Counted from the first letter of the stretch, positions 46,072 to 54,956 are shown. The stretch is 64,000 nt of DNA from JBBQYA01 sp031412335 (GCA_031412335.1 JANOCT010000013.1:1-64000); one strand, 5' to 3'. A program made the numbers and translations. Notes: generated by a model from the sequence alone, not told the origin.

Positions 46072-46403
46072 TTTATTTTTTTGAGAGGTTTTGGATTAGA
46101 GGTGTCGTATTAAATTTTTATTTTTTGTTTAGATAAAAAATGTCTGATGAAAATCTGTGTTCGGAGGAAGGCTTAGGGATAGTAACGGCATCTTTTTTTG
46201 CTAAAAGTAGTGCTTAATTTGAGTAAAATTCTTCAAATTAAGTTGAATATTGGATTGAAAAAAGGCAAAAAAAATATAGTGGATAGCCCGACCCAATTTT
46301 TCATTGGGTAAGCCCATAAAAAATAGTCCTATTCAATTAATCAATAAAATATAAAATCGTCGAAAAATAAACATTTTAGGTAAAAATATAATCGAAATAC
46401 CTA
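46072..46403. other. Gene-free region with a GC-rich hairpin element
   Basis: No coding frame. At 46281-46315 the words GGATAGCCCGACCC and GGGTAAGCCC enclose a hairpin CCCAAT-TTTTC-ATTGGG (46292-46308). About 90 nt earlier (46161-46200) is a purine-rich stretch GGAGGAAGGC, then GGGATAGTAACGGCATC and a T run. It stands out in base composition from the AT-rich flanks and may be a dispersed element or small RNA. Confidence 0.4.
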
Positions 46404-46838
46404 TCAATTCAAATTCAGCAACATTTGTCTATGTGTTCCAATTTCTGGTAATTCAAATTCATCAGAAACAAATTCATATCCGTTTTTTACATAAAAATCA
46501 TACGCAACTTGACGGGCGTTACACCAAATATAAGCAGCTTCTTTTTGGGCAAAATAAGAAGCTGCGAAACTTAAAATCATTCTGCCAAGATTTTGACCTC
46601 GAAGTTCAGGATCTGTTGCCATACCTCTTAGACGAATCCCAATTCCTTCTCTTCCCTTTAAGTTTTCGTAATGAAAAGATCCGATGCTACCTAAATTTGA
46701 ATGGTTATAAACACCAAGATGTAAAGTACCAGACAAAATATCGGTAGGATAAATGCAAGCAGCCATTGTTCGTTTGCCTAAATACAAAACACTGCTACGC
46801 AAACCAAGCATAGCAGTGTAATTTACTTCTTCAACCAT
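46404..46838 (-). CDS. GNAT family N-acetyltransferase
   Basis: 144 residues with the acetyl-CoA-binding motif A RGMATDPELRGQNLGRMIL (about 85-103), followed by the motif B region ARQVAYDFYVKNGYEFVSDEF. Compact and complete. The substrate is unknown; it could be an amino acid, amine or protein. It starts 3 nt after gapA, so it is cotranscribed with it. Confidence 0.88.
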   Translation of the reverse strand: MVEEVNYTAMLGLRSSVLYLGKRTMAACIYPTDILSGTLHLGVYNHSNLGSIGSFHYENLKGREGIGIRLRGMATDPELRGQNLGRMILSFAASYFAQKEAAYIWCNARQVAYDFYVKNGYEFVSDEFELPEIGTHRQMLLNLN

Positions 46839-46841
46839 AAA

Positions 46842-47831
46842 TTATAACTTCCCAACCAAATCTGCAAGTCGGCTAGAGTATCCAAATTCATTGTCGTACC
46901 ATCCAACTACTTTCACCATATTACCTTTTACGTATGTCAATTTCGAATCAAAAACACAGCTATGTGGATTTCCAACAATATCTGCAGAAACCAATGGATC
47001 TTCTGAATATTCCATTATTCCTTTTAATGTTCCAGCTTCTGATGCTTTTTTAAACGCCTCATTCACTTCCTTTACGCTAGGTTCGCCGCGCAAAATGCAG
47101 GTTAAGTCTGTGATAGAACCATCTGGTACTGGTACTCGCATGGCTAAGCCATCCAATTTTCCTTCTAATTGTGGAAATACTAATGAAATTGCTTTCGCTG
47201 CTCCAGTACTAGTCGGGATAATAGACATTGCACCAGCACGAGCTCGTCTTAAATCTTTATGTGGCATATCATGCAGTGACTGGTCGCCTGTATAAGCATG
47301 AATAGTAGTCATAAATCCTTTTTCTATTCCCCAGTTTTCTTCTAAAACTTTCACTAAAGATGCAAGGCAATTGGTCGTGCAAGATGCATTAGAAATTATA
47401 TCATGGTTTTCTTTAATTGCATCATCATTTACTCCTAAAACAATCGTTCTGATTTCTTTTTCGTCGGCAGGAGCAGAAATAACTACTTTTTTTGCTCCAG
47501 CGGTTAGGTGCATACCAGCTTTTACTTTAGAAGTAAAATGTCCAGTTGATTCAATAACCACATCAACCCCTAATGATGCCCAAGGCAATTGCAAAGGATC
47601 TCTTTCGGAATAACTGTTTATTTTTTTACCGTTTATAATAAGATACTGTTCGTCGAATTCAACAGTACCGTTAAATTTGCCATGAATGGAGTCAAATTTA
47701 AAAAGATGAGCAAGTGTTGCATTGTCTGTTAGATCATTGATTGCAACAACTTCTACATTATTGTTTGCTAATAAGGCTCTCAAGGTAACTCTACCTATTC
47801 GGCCGAAGCCGTTGATCGCTACTTTCTTCAT
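46842..47831 (-). CDS. gapA: Glyceraldehyde-3-phosphate dehydrogenase, type I
   Basis: Oxidises and phosphorylates glyceraldehyde-3-phosphate. 329 residues: NAD-binding INGFGRIGRVTLRAL (6-20), catalytic Cys151 in SNASCTTNCLA, phosphate-site SSTG-like IPTSTGAAKAI, and WYDNEFGYSSRLADL at the end. Residue choice at NDLTD (32-36) fits NAD as cofactor. A TACATTTG -7 box is 45 nt upstream. Not beside pgk but within 1 kb of it. Confidence 0.97.
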   Translation of the reverse strand: MKKVAINGFGRIGRVTLRALLANNNVEVVAINDLTDNATLAHLFKFDSIHGKFNGTVEFDEQYLIINGKKINSYSERDPLQLPWASLGVDVVIESTGHFTSKVKAGMHLTAGAKKVVISAPADEKEIRTIVLGVNDDAIKENHDIISNASCTTNCLASLVKVLEENWGIEKGFMTTIHAYTGDQSLHDMPHKDLRRARAGAMSIIPTSTGAAKAISLVFPQLEGKLDGLAMRVPVPDGSITDLTCILRGEPSVKEVNEAFKKASEAGTLKGIMEYSEDPLVSADIVGNPHSCVFDSKLTYVKGNMVKVVGWYDNEFGYSSRLADLVGKL

Positions 47832-47875
47832 AATATTTATTTTTTATTTAGGTGATTGAAAGAATAAGATGAATG

Positions 47876-47883
47876 CAAATGTA
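47876..47883 (-). promoter_or_regulatory. -7 element TACATTTG of gapA
   Basis: Exact TAnnTTTG on the minus strand, 44 nt upstream of the gapA ATG; no TTTG at the expected -33 spacing. Confidence 0.5.
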
Positions 47884-47919
47884 ATTGTTTAGTGGGTTTG
47901 AAAAATTTTAAAATAAAAT

Positions 47920-47949
47920 TTTGTAGAAGCCAAATAAATTCTACTTTTG
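47920..47949 (+). promoter_or_regulatory. Consensus promoter of tRNA-Glu
   Basis: TTTG (47920-47923), 18 nt, TACTTTTG (47942-47949): exact match to TTTG/TAnnTTTG, 19 nt before the mature tRNA. Confidence 0.8.
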
Positions 47950-47968
47950 CAGTCCATCGAAAAAAGAT

Positions 47969-48040
47969 GGCCCGTTCGTCTAGGGGTGAGGACGCCAGGT
48001 TTTCATCCTGGAAACAGGGGTTCGATTCCCCTACGGGCTA
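47969..48040 (+). tRNA. tRNA-Glu (anticodon UUC)
   Basis: A full cloverleaf can be folded: acceptor GGCCCGT/ACGGGCT with a G-U at the first pair, anticodon stem CCAGG/CCTGG around loop TTTTCAT with anticodon TTC, and T stem AGGGG/CCCCT with TTCGATT. The CCA end is not fully encoded (A discriminator, then CAA). Own promoter upstream and terminator downstream, a one-gene unit. Confidence 0.97.
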
Positions 48041-48041
48041 C

Positions 48042-48073
48042 AAACCCTCTTCAAATATATTTGGAGAGGGTTT
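48042..48073 (+). terminator. Terminator of tRNA-Glu
   Basis: AAACCCTCTTCAAAT pairs with ATTTGGAGAGGGTTT over 15 positions with one G-U, followed by five T. It starts directly after the tRNA. Confidence 0.88.
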
Positions 48074-48267
48074 TTGCTTTTTTACCAAAGGGTTGCTCCT
48101 CTAAAGCTATACTATGGCATCTCACTCTTCTGGAGCAAAAATTTGATAGCGATGTTTGGCTTTTTGGTAGAATTCATAATTTATTAACGAATAAAACAAA
48201 TGATTTTATCTTAAATTAGCAACATTGAAAACTTTTGGATTTCGATTTGAATTGTAAAACTAAAAGA

Positions 48268-48462
48268 ATGGCGAGTAATTTTCCTTTTAATAAAATCAGA
48301 CCTTCTTCATTTGAACAGCAGGAAAATGAAAATCGTGAATATTCACAAAAAATGAGTGGTGCAGAAAGATTGGCATATTTAAAATTGCTTATTTTAAATT
48401 CCTATGGAAAAGAAATTTTAACCCGAATGCAATTAGGAAAAAAAATAACGATTAGAAAATAA
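48268..48462 (+). CDS. Small partner protein of a nucleotidyltransferase module
   Basis: 64 residues from ATG at 48268 (an upstream in-frame ATG at 48235 is less likely). It is helical and charged (NFPFNKIRPSSFEQQENENR, then MSGAERLAYLKLLILNSYG and basic end). Its TAA overlaps the ATG of the nucleotidyltransferase frame by one base (TAATG), so the pair is a coupled two-gene unit. The order small protein-nucleotidyltransferase resembles toxin-antitoxin or abortive-infection modules, but no specific family is recognised. Confidence 0.55.
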   Translation: MASNFPFNKIRPSSFEQQENENREYSQKMSGAERLAYLKLLILNSYGKEILTRMQLGKKITIRK

Positions 48463-48933
48463 TGGATGCGTTTTTTGAACCTTTTCAGGAAATGCTGAAA
48501 ACATTAAACAGTTTTGAAATTGAATATTTACTTATCGGTGGTTATGCTGTAAATTTTATGGTTATAATCGCACAACAAGTGATATGAATTTATGGATTAA
48601 CCCATCCCTTCAAAATAAAAATAAATTTCTCGAGATGTTGCGTGAAAAGGATTTTGAAGCGGAAAGCATTAATTTTATAGAAAAACTTGATTTTTCTCAG
48701 GCAGAAGTTTTCAGTTTAGGTGAAGTGCCATTTAAAATAGACCTATTAACTAAAGTTAGTTTACTTGATTTTGCTGAAGCTTATTCAAGAAAAAAATTGA
48801 GAATTTAGACGGAATTCAGATTCCATTTATTCATTTCAATGATTTAATTTTATCTAAAATAAATACAAATAGATTGAAAGATAAGGCTGACGTTGAAGAA
48901 TTACAACGAATTAAGAATGAAAAAAAAGAGTAG
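48462..48933 (+). pseudogene. Frameshifted nucleotidyltransferase
   Basis: Three reading frames in series give one protein. Frame A from ATG at 48462: MDAFFEPFQEML to EYLLIGGYAVNF. Frame B: GYNRTTSDMNLWINPS to LLDFAEAYSRKK. Frame C: IENLDGIQIPFIHFNDLILS to the TAG at 48931-48933. GGYAVNFHGYNRTTSDMNLW is the nucleotidyltransferase fold motif with its Asp-x-Asp-like metal site. The first shift needs one base near 48555-48560 (lost C of a CAT codon), the second one A in the A7 run near 48793. Two independent shifts, only one in a homopolymer, argue for decay. Confidence 0.75.
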
Positions 48934-48978
48934 GATTAGTTTAATTTATTTTGAAAATTAAGATTAATTTTTGATTTA

Positions 48979-50439
48979 TTAATTCAAACTTTCGCTTTCT
49001 ATCCATAACACCGAATTTCCATTACCAAATTCATTTTCTTCCCATATTTTATTATCAGGATCTAACATCCAAGTACCATCAACTACAATTTTATATATAT
49101 ATTTTCCTGGCTTTAAGCGTATTGGAAATATCCATTCTCCATTTTGAAATATCATTTTATATCCAGGTTCCATCCAATTATTAAATGTTCCACTTAATAA
49201 TACCTCCTTTGCATTTGGTAAATTTTTAATTTTAAAAGTAAAATCTGGATTTACTATAAGTACAGAATTTTTGGTTTCATTTGCTCCTACAGTTATTTGA
49301 TTTTCTGGGTCAGTAATCCAATTTCCGTCTACAATAAATTTGTATTCATAATTGCCAGAAGGTAATTGATAGTCTAACTCCCAACCATCGATTGACCTTC
49401 GCATTGAAAGTTCTGCTGTACGCCAATTATTAAATGATCCACTCAATATTACCTGCCTTGCTGTTTCAAATCCTTTTAATTTAAACGTAACCGGATTACC
49501 AAATCCAATCACTGAATTTACACTTCCTTCTCCATCTGGTCTTGATCTGGAATTTAATGGATCTTGTATCCATTTACCATCAATAATAAATTTATATGTA
49601 TGCAAACCTTCCATTAAAAACATACTGATTGTCCAACCATCACTGGTAGGTTGCATTTTTAATTCTTTTTCATCCCAATTATTAAAACTACCTGAAAGAA
49701 GTACTTTATTTGCTTTTTTATATCCAGGTAGACTGAATGAATAGTTACTCTGAAAATAGGTTGAATTATATCCTTCATGCCCATCATCTTCTTTCAATTC
49801 ATTATATTTATCGTTTATCCATTTGCCATCAACAATAAACTTATAAAAATATTTACCAGGTTGAAGTTTTACTTTGGCAACCCATCCACTATCTGTTTTT
49901 CTCATTGGGGTACCATATAAACTCCAATCATTGAAATTTCCGCTTAGATAAACAGTTGTATACAATTTGGTTTCAGGTACCCAAAATATAGCAGAATCAT
50001 CGCCAGATTTGCTTACAGTATTTTTTTGCTTAAACTTATTTTTACCATACGTCACATCTTCTGGATATCCGGGTGTACCACCGTTTGCAGATCTATTTGC
50101 CTGCGAAAATAATATGGGTGTTTTAGACCAATCAACTGTATTTAAAATATCATTCATTGATCGAACCATTACAGCAGTAGAATTACTTATTTGCTTTAAT
50201 TTCCAACCTTCGTTACCCAATTTACCAATGTTCTGAAATTTAAATAAGCTATCAATAGAAATTATTGGCAACGCAAATAATTGACTTATGCTATCCATCT
50301 GCATTTGCGAATATTTGTTCTTAAGACGTAAAACCATCATGTCTTTTTCAATAGAAAAAACATTATCTGATTGCGCATACGTAATCATTTGCACAAACAG
50401 GAAAGACATAAGAAAGAAATATTTAATTCTGTAATTCAT
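48979..50439 (-). CDS. Exported protein with four tandem glycogen-binding-like (CBM48/AMPK-beta) domains
   Basis: 486 residues from ATG at 50439, where a signal peptide begins (IKYFFLMSFLFVQMITYAQ); an earlier start adds 21 residues overlapping the upstream gene. An N-terminal part of about 145 residues is unrecognised. Then come four similar domains of about 80 residues, each with a GNFNDW/GSFNNW/GSFNNW/GTFNNW turn (about 167, 250, 334 and 417) and a KFIVDGKWI-like strand. The pattern is that of the AMPK-beta glycogen-binding/CBM48 family, which binds alpha-glucans. No catalytic domain is seen. It follows the retropepsin-like gene by 1 nt. Confidence 0.85.
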   Translation of the reverse strand: MNYRIKYFFLMSFLFVQMITYAQSDNVFSIEKDMMVLRLKNKYSQMQMDSISQLFALPIISIDSLFKFQNIGKLGNEGWKLKQISNSTAVMVRSMNDILNTVDWSKTPILFSQANRSANGGTPGYPEDVTYGKNKFKQKNTVSKSGDDSAIFWVPETKLYTTVYLSGNFNDWSLYGTPMRKTDSGWVAKVKLQPGKYFYKFIVDGKWINDKYNELKEDDGHEGYNSTYFQSNYSFSLPGYKKANKVLLSGSFNNWDEKELKMQPTSDGWTISMFLMEGLHTYKFIIDGKWIQDPLNSRSRPDGEGSVNSVIGFGNPVTFKLKGFETARQVILSGSFNNWRTAELSMRRSIDGWELDYQLPSGNYEYKFIVDGNWITDPENQITVGANETKNSVLIVNPDFTFKIKNLPNAKEVLLSGTFNNWMEPGYKMIFQNGEWIFPIRLKPGKYIYKIVVDGTWMLDPDNKIWEENEFGNGNSVLWIESESLN

Positions 50440-50440
50440 C

Positions 50441-51418
50441 TTAATTCTTATAAAGATACATACTAAACTCTTTCTTTTTAAAATTGATGCCAACGGATCC
50501 ATAAAACATTAGTGGATAACCAATAATTCCATCAAAATACGTTGAGTACACTTTTTGCAACTCGGTTATACTCGTTAGGTACGTTTGCATATTGTTGTAT
50601 TGATGACCTCCAATGTCAATTTGTTTGACTACGCCAGTAATAACTTCTGCTTTTTGCCCTCCAGAACCTACAAGAATTGAACGCCTAGCAATAATAAAAT
50701 CTTCGACTATTTTCTTATTTACACTGGTACTCAATACATTCACTTCGGCAGCAGAGTCAAAACAAAAACTCAAATTTTTCTCGTTTACTTTGCCGTTTAT
50801 AAAAATAATATTATTGGTAAGTGTAAATGGCATTTTAGTTTCAGGAACAATTATAGTACTATCCTTATAAATACGTTCACCTTGCTTATTCAGTTTGTAT
50901 AAAGTTAAATTATCACTCCTTAAATCAATTATAATTTCAAATTGAGTAAATAAATTTGTACCAAATAAACCCAATACTTTAACTCCTTTTGAATTTTCAA
51001 TTGGTGCTAAATTCGCAATATCAGCTTCGATATTTTCATAAAGTAACTCTTGAATTTGCAATTTCTTGACTAAAGTTCGTTGTACTTCTCCACCGCTTCC
51101 GGTAATCCCAGCCGAAACCAAATTTGTTTTTATTATATCATCTCTAAAATACGTTTTATTTAAAACTAGATAAGGAGCACCCGTATCTAAAATGAAATTT
51201 CCGGTAATTCCATTAATAGTTGCTTCAACCATTAAAAGATTTTGAGCATGTTTTAATGGTAATATTAATTTTTCAAAATTTCCATTGGGAATTGGATCTC
51301 TCTCGTAAGTATAAACTTTTGTTGGTATAAATAAAGAAACGATTGGATCTTCGGCTAAAATTATCGCAGAGTTAAGAATCAATATGATGAAAAAAATTAA
51401 ACGAAAGGTAGTATTCAA
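50441..51418 (-). CDS. Retropepsin-like aspartyl protease family protein
   Basis: 325 residues with a signal peptide (LIFFIILILNSAIILAE). Two similar halves each hold an aspartyl protease-type motif: FILDTGAPYLVL (about 75-86) and FCFDSAAEVNVL (about 218-229). The first is a canonical D-T-G; the second has D-S-A, still compatible with a bilobal or degenerate active site. Hydrophobic G-loops (GLFGTNLF, IIGYPLM) follow each half. Probably periplasmic or surface-exposed. Cotranscribed with the four-domain glycogen-binding-like protein. Confidence 0.8.
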   Translation of the reverse strand: MNTTFRLIFFIILILNSAIILAEDPIVSLFIPTKVYTYERDPIPNGNFEKLILPLKHAQNLLMVEATINGITGNFILDTGAPYLVLNKTYFRDDIIKTNLVSAGITGSGGEVQRTLVKKLQIQELLYENIEADIANLAPIENSKGVKVLGLFGTNLFTQFEIIIDLRSDNLTLYKLNKQGERIYKDSTIIVPETKMPFTLTNNIIFINGKVNEKNLSFCFDSAAEVNVLSTSVNKKIVEDFIIARRSILVGSGGQKAEVITGVVKQIDIGGHQYNNMQTYLTSITELQKVYSTYFDGIIGYPLMFYGSVGINFKKKEFSMYLYKN

Positions 51419-51469
51419 TATTTTTAGGAATCGGCTAAAATAGAAAGTTTCCTAAAAACTACAAAGAAC

Positions 51470-52243
51470 CTATTCTGTTTTCATGATTTTTAATTTCACC
51501 ATCTTTAGTTCAGCTACAATTATATAGCTTACAATAACTAAAAATGCCCAAGAACTAATTTTATGATAATTTACAATAGACCAGGTTTTATGCTGATATG
51601 TATATTGCCAAGCTCCTAAAAAAGTAGCAACATTTTCTGCAATCCAAATAAAAAAACCAATAAGTAAAAAAGAAACAATTACAGGCAGTTTAACTTTTAT
51701 ATCTAATAGTTTAATTTCTACCCATGATTTTCTAAAAATAACTGCAATAAATAAAGCAATTAAATATCGAAAGTCCAGAATATAATGATTAGTGAAAAAG
51801 TTAACATAAATTAAAAAGCCTAGTATCCGTACCCATACATGATTAGGCCACTGTATAAATTTCAAATCAAAATTCCGCCATGCTTGGCATAAATAACTAG
51901 CTACACTTGCATACATAAATCCGCTATAAAGTGGTACACCATAAATTTTTGACCAAGCAAATTCTGGATAAGACCAAGATCCATAGTATACTTTCGCTAA
52001 TTCCATTATAAGGCCTAAAAGATGAAAAATACATATTACTTTCACTTCGTCTAATGTTTCTAATTTTGAATAAAAAAGCGCAAATTGTACTACTAAACAA
52101 GCTAAAAGCATAAAATCATATCGAGGAATATAATTAGATAAAAGATGTGATATAGCTAGAAGAATAAAAACTATCGCAGGAAAAATGCAAGAAACAACTT
52201 GCTTAAAACCAAAATAAAGAAAATTCTTGAAAAGTATTTTCAT
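51470..52243 (-). CDS. DUF817 family membrane protein
   Basis: 257 residues with about seven membrane segments. The central conserved part (YYGSWSYPEFAW, LYSGFMYASVASYLCQAWR) matches DUF817, a family of unknown function seen in many bacteria. A later WIAENVATFLGAWQYTYQH is also conserved. Overlaps the preceding gene by 4 nt (ATGA). Confidence 0.82.
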   Translation of the reverse strand: MKILFKNFLYFGFKQVVSCIFPAIVFILLAISHLLSNYIPRYDFMLLACLVVQFALFYSKLETLDEVKVICIFHLLGLIMELAKVYYGSWSYPEFAWSKIYGVPLYSGFMYASVASYLCQAWRNFDLKFIQWPNHVWVRILGFLIYVNFFTNHYILDFRYLIALFIAVIFRKSWVEIKLLDIKVKLPVIVSFLLIGFFIWIAENVATFLGAWQYTYQHKTWSIVNYHKISSWAFLVIVSYIIVAELKMVKLKIMKTE

Positions 52244-53010
52244 TCAGAAGATATAGGTCTATCTAAATCTGAAATTTGTTGAAGATACATTTTTGGGAGA
52301 ATTATTCTTTTCAAAAAAAATTCTATTTTAATGATTCTCATGAATTTATAAAATTGCAGAACCGGTACTAACCAATCAACTTTCCCTAATTTTAGCAAAT
52401 AGTTTACACGCAGCGGAACAACTAATTTTTGTGCTTGCAACAATAAATTATACCTAAAAAAGCCTAAGTGCCTTTTATATTGTTCATATAAATTAATTGT
52501 AAATTTACCTACTTCCAAATTTCGCTGTAAATGTTCAACTCTCATAATACTCCATTCAGAAAAATTATTAGGCAAACCGGTCAAATCCATTTGCTTTCCC
52601 ATCTGGTAAAAAATTTGAAATACTTCTTCTTTTTCATTTTCTGATAATCTTCGCTGAAGTAATTCGTAGGATCTTATCGAATAATCAATCAACATAAACA
52701 ATACATCACGATAGGCCCAATCTGGAATTTTTGCTCCTCTAGTTTGTTCTACATTTTTATGAATTGCTGAAATTTTATCAATCGTTGAGATAGCAGTATC
52801 ATATTCAGAAAATATAATTTGTTGGGCATAAGAAACCGTCGAAAACAATCTTCCAATTGGATCAGCTGGCAATTTGCCTGTAAAGTATAACCAATCAACG
52901 GCTTTATTCAATGCAAACTCAGCAGAAGAACCTGCAAAAATGAATAAAATTGTGTCGCTACTTGACCAAATTTTGCGAACAATAGAATCTTCATTTACAA
53001 AATATCTCAT
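52240..53010 (-). CDS. MpaB/DUF2236-family oxygenase-like protein
   Basis: 256 residues, mostly helical. VRKIWSSSDTILFIFAGSSAEFALNKAVDWL opens as in the family (about residues 11-41; only the start and end of this stretch are conserved), with DPIGRLFSTVSYAQQIIFSE and DWAYRDVLFMLIDYS later. Relatives include rubber and mycophenolate-pathway oxygenases that bind haem through a His; the candidate here is not certain. Function in bacteria is largely unknown. Sits between DUF2809 and DUF817 genes in one run. Confidence 0.75.
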   Translation of the reverse strand: MRYFVNEDSIVRKIWSSSDTILFIFAGSSAEFALNKAVDWLYFTGKLPADPIGRLFSTVSYAQQIIFSEYDTAISTIDKISAIHKNVEQTRGAKIPDWAYRDVLFMLIDYSIRSYELLQRRLSENEKEEVFQIFYQMGKQMDLTGLPNNFSEWSIMRVEHLQRNLEVGKFTINLYEQYKRHLGFFRYNLLLQAQKLVVPLRVNYLLKLGKVDWLVPVLQFYKFMRIIKIEFFLKRIILPKMYLQQISDLDRPISSE

Positions 53011-53032
53011 TATTTTAAATTATATAATTGTT

Positions 53033-53464
53033 TTAATTAACCTGATAAAAAGATTTTCGCTTATTTCTTAAATAAGAAATTTCATACTTTCTTTTCGCAA
53101 AGTTTAACTGGGTTTCAATAAATATAACAAACATAATTCCTGTTGTATAAGCGAAAATATCAATCCACGAAAAATGAGAACCCAAAATTAATTGCGCTGA
53201 TTTTGAATTTCCTAAACCAAACCATTCTAAAAGTTTAATGTATTGCAAAAATTCAATGAGGAATGATAAAGACAATACTGATAAAGCCGCCTTTATTATT
53301 GATAAATTAATGAAACTTTTGAGAAAACAGTATAAAAGTATTACGATTAAAAAATCTCCAAAATATGGCCTAAAAAAATGATCGTTTATAAAGATTGCAA
53401 TAATTATCTCCAAGATAAATAAGACAAAAGTAAGGCTGAAATAATTTTTATTAAATATTAACAT
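53033..53464 (-). CDS. DUF2809 family membrane protein
   Basis: 143 residues from ATG at 53464 (a start 17 codons upstream is possible). Four membrane segments, with FINDHFFRPYFGDFLIVILLY near residue 30 and SFLIEFLQYIKLLEWFGLG near 85, both typical of DUF2809, and a WIDIFAYTTG motif near 115. Function unknown. First of the DUF2809-MpaB-DUF817 run; CreD lies 19 nt upstream of it. Confidence 0.8.
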   Translation of the reverse strand: MLIFNKNYFSLTFVLFILEIIIAIFINDHFFRPYFGDFLIVILLYCFLKSFINLSIIKAALSVLSLSFLIEFLQYIKLLEWFGLGNSKSAQLILGSHFSWIDIFAYTTGIMFVIFIETQLNFAKRKYEISYLRNKRKSFYQVN

Positions 53465-53533
53465 AAAATTTGATTGTTGATTGATTTTAAAAAAAGGAAG
53501 CAGAATAAAGTTCAATTATCTGCTTCCTAATAA

Positions 53534-54898
53534 TTAGATAGTTAATCCAGTTTCTGTACTTCTGCTCCAATCTATTTTAGCAGATAAATACATCATTATA
53601 GCTGTTATTATGAATAAACCTACGCTACCAACAAGAAGAGAAAGATCTTGAAGTTGAATAATAACGTAAATAAAACCATAAAAAATAGATAAGATACACG
53701 TGAAAAGGAATGCGGACTTTTTATTTTTTAACAATGCTGAAATAAAAACACCAATTAAAATTATAGTTGCAAGAGAAGCAATTAAATAGGCTAAATCAAA
53801 GCCAACGTGTTCACTGAAAGATAAAAGCAATACATAATAAATAGTTGTAGCAACCCCTATTAAAACATATTGTAAAAGATGAACTTTTTTCCTGTTAATT
53901 AATTCAGTAAAGAATAAAGAAACAAAGGTTAATACAATAATTAGAATCGCATATTTAGCGGTTCTCATAGTTTTTTGATATTGATCTATAGGTAAAATAA
54001 ATTTTACACCAAAGGTCGCATCAGCATCTTTAGTTAATAAGGTAGAAGACTCTTCTATCCATTGCTGAGGAAACGGTCGGTTAAAAGAAGGCATTTTCCA
54101 AACTGCAGAAAAAGACGAGTCGGATATTTTACGTTCTTCAGGTAGGTATCGCCCAATAAAACTTGGATTGTTCCATTTACCATTTACATTTACATAGGTA
54201 TTTTTACCTAAATGTAGAAAACTCAATTCGCTACTTCCACGCAAATCTAAATCGAAACTAAATGGAAGATCAGAACTTTTTTGAGCGGTTAAGTCTGGAT
54301 TAATAGACATATTATTGGTAAATATTTTTATTGAATTAAAATCAGGCTCAACTTCATAAGACCTGTTTGCTACTATTATTTTGGGATTATTTTTAAGTCC
54401 TTTTAAATCACTTAACCCTATAACTATTTTTGCTTTATCCCATTGGATAAGGTCTAAACTTATGCCTGATTTTTTCAATTCAATTGCACTGAATTTTCCT
54501 TTAACGGCTATTTTAGAAGTATATACAATCGCATCAAATATTCCTCTATGTAGCACCTCTGGTTTTGTGTTGCTAACTATATTTAATTCTTCTGGCAGAA
54601 CATATATGTTTACAAAACTTTCTTTAAGTGAAATTTTTCCGCTAGCATCTTTAAAGTTGACAAATTTTTTGTAAGGAATAATCATTACTGGACCTTCAAT
54701 TAATTGGCTACCTGACCATTTATCAGAAACTTCTTTAATTACTTCTTCTTGCCGTTTCTGTCTTTCACTAATTAAATCTTGAATACCGCTTGAAGGTATT
54801 AATAATAGAATTGTTAGTAAGCCTATTAGGCCTACCTTAATTAATATTGATTCTCCGAACCAATTTCTGAAGCCATTAAATTCTGTTTGATTTTCCAT
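53534..54898 (-). CDS. creD: CreD-family inner-membrane protein
   Basis: 454 residues. One N-terminal membrane segment (ILIKVGLIGLLTILLLIPSSG), RQKRQEEVIKEVSDKWSGSQ then VEGPVMIIPY-like LIEGPVMIIPYKKF, a periplasmic domain to about residue 300, and five to six C-terminal segments. CreD is induced by wall or envelope stress in proteobacteria; in Bacteroidota it is commonly found with a small HTH regulator, as here. A palindrome sits in its upstream gap of 58 nt. Confidence 0.9.
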   Translation of the reverse strand: MENQTEFNGFRNWFGESILIKVGLIGLLTILLLIPSSGIQDLISERQKRQEEVIKEVSDKWSGSQLIEGPVMIIPYKKFVNFKDASGKISLKESFVNIYVLPEELNIVSNTKPEVLHRGIFDAIVYTSKIAVKGKFSAIELKKSGISLDLIQWDKAKIVIGLSDLKGLKNNPKIIVANRSYEVEPDFNSIKIFTNNMSINPDLTAQKSSDLPFSFDLDLRGSSELSFLHLGKNTYVNVNGKWNNPSFIGRYLPEERKISDSSFSAVWKMPSFNRPFPQQWIEESSTLLTKDADATFGVKFILPIDQYQKTMRTAKYAILIIVLTFVSLFFTELINRKKVHLLQYVLIGVATTIYYVLLLSFSEHVGFDLAYLIASLATIILIGVFISALLKNKKSAFLFTCILSIFYGFIYVIIQLQDLSLLVGSVGLFIITAIMMYLSAKIDWSRSTETGLTI

Positions 54899-54921
54899 TT
54901 TTTGTTTTTGTTTAGTTTAAA

Positions 54922-54944
54922 AGTACTTTGTATTTCAAAGTACT
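54922..54944. promoter_or_regulatory. Palindromic operator upstream of creD
   Basis: AGTACTTTG, five nt, CAAAGTACT: a perfect 9-bp inverted repeat, 24 nt before the creD ATG. The same word with the same spacing is at 55881. Confidence 0.7.
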
Positions 54945-54956
54945 AAGGTAAAAAAA

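Noticed and set aside
46100..46120. Apparent phage-like promoter word TAATACGAC upstream of pgk (minus strand)
   Set aside because: Only nine bases match and no phage polymerase context exists; chance similarity.
47892..48219. Short frames crossing tRNA-Glu
   Set aside because: They read through a folded tRNA gene and its terminator.
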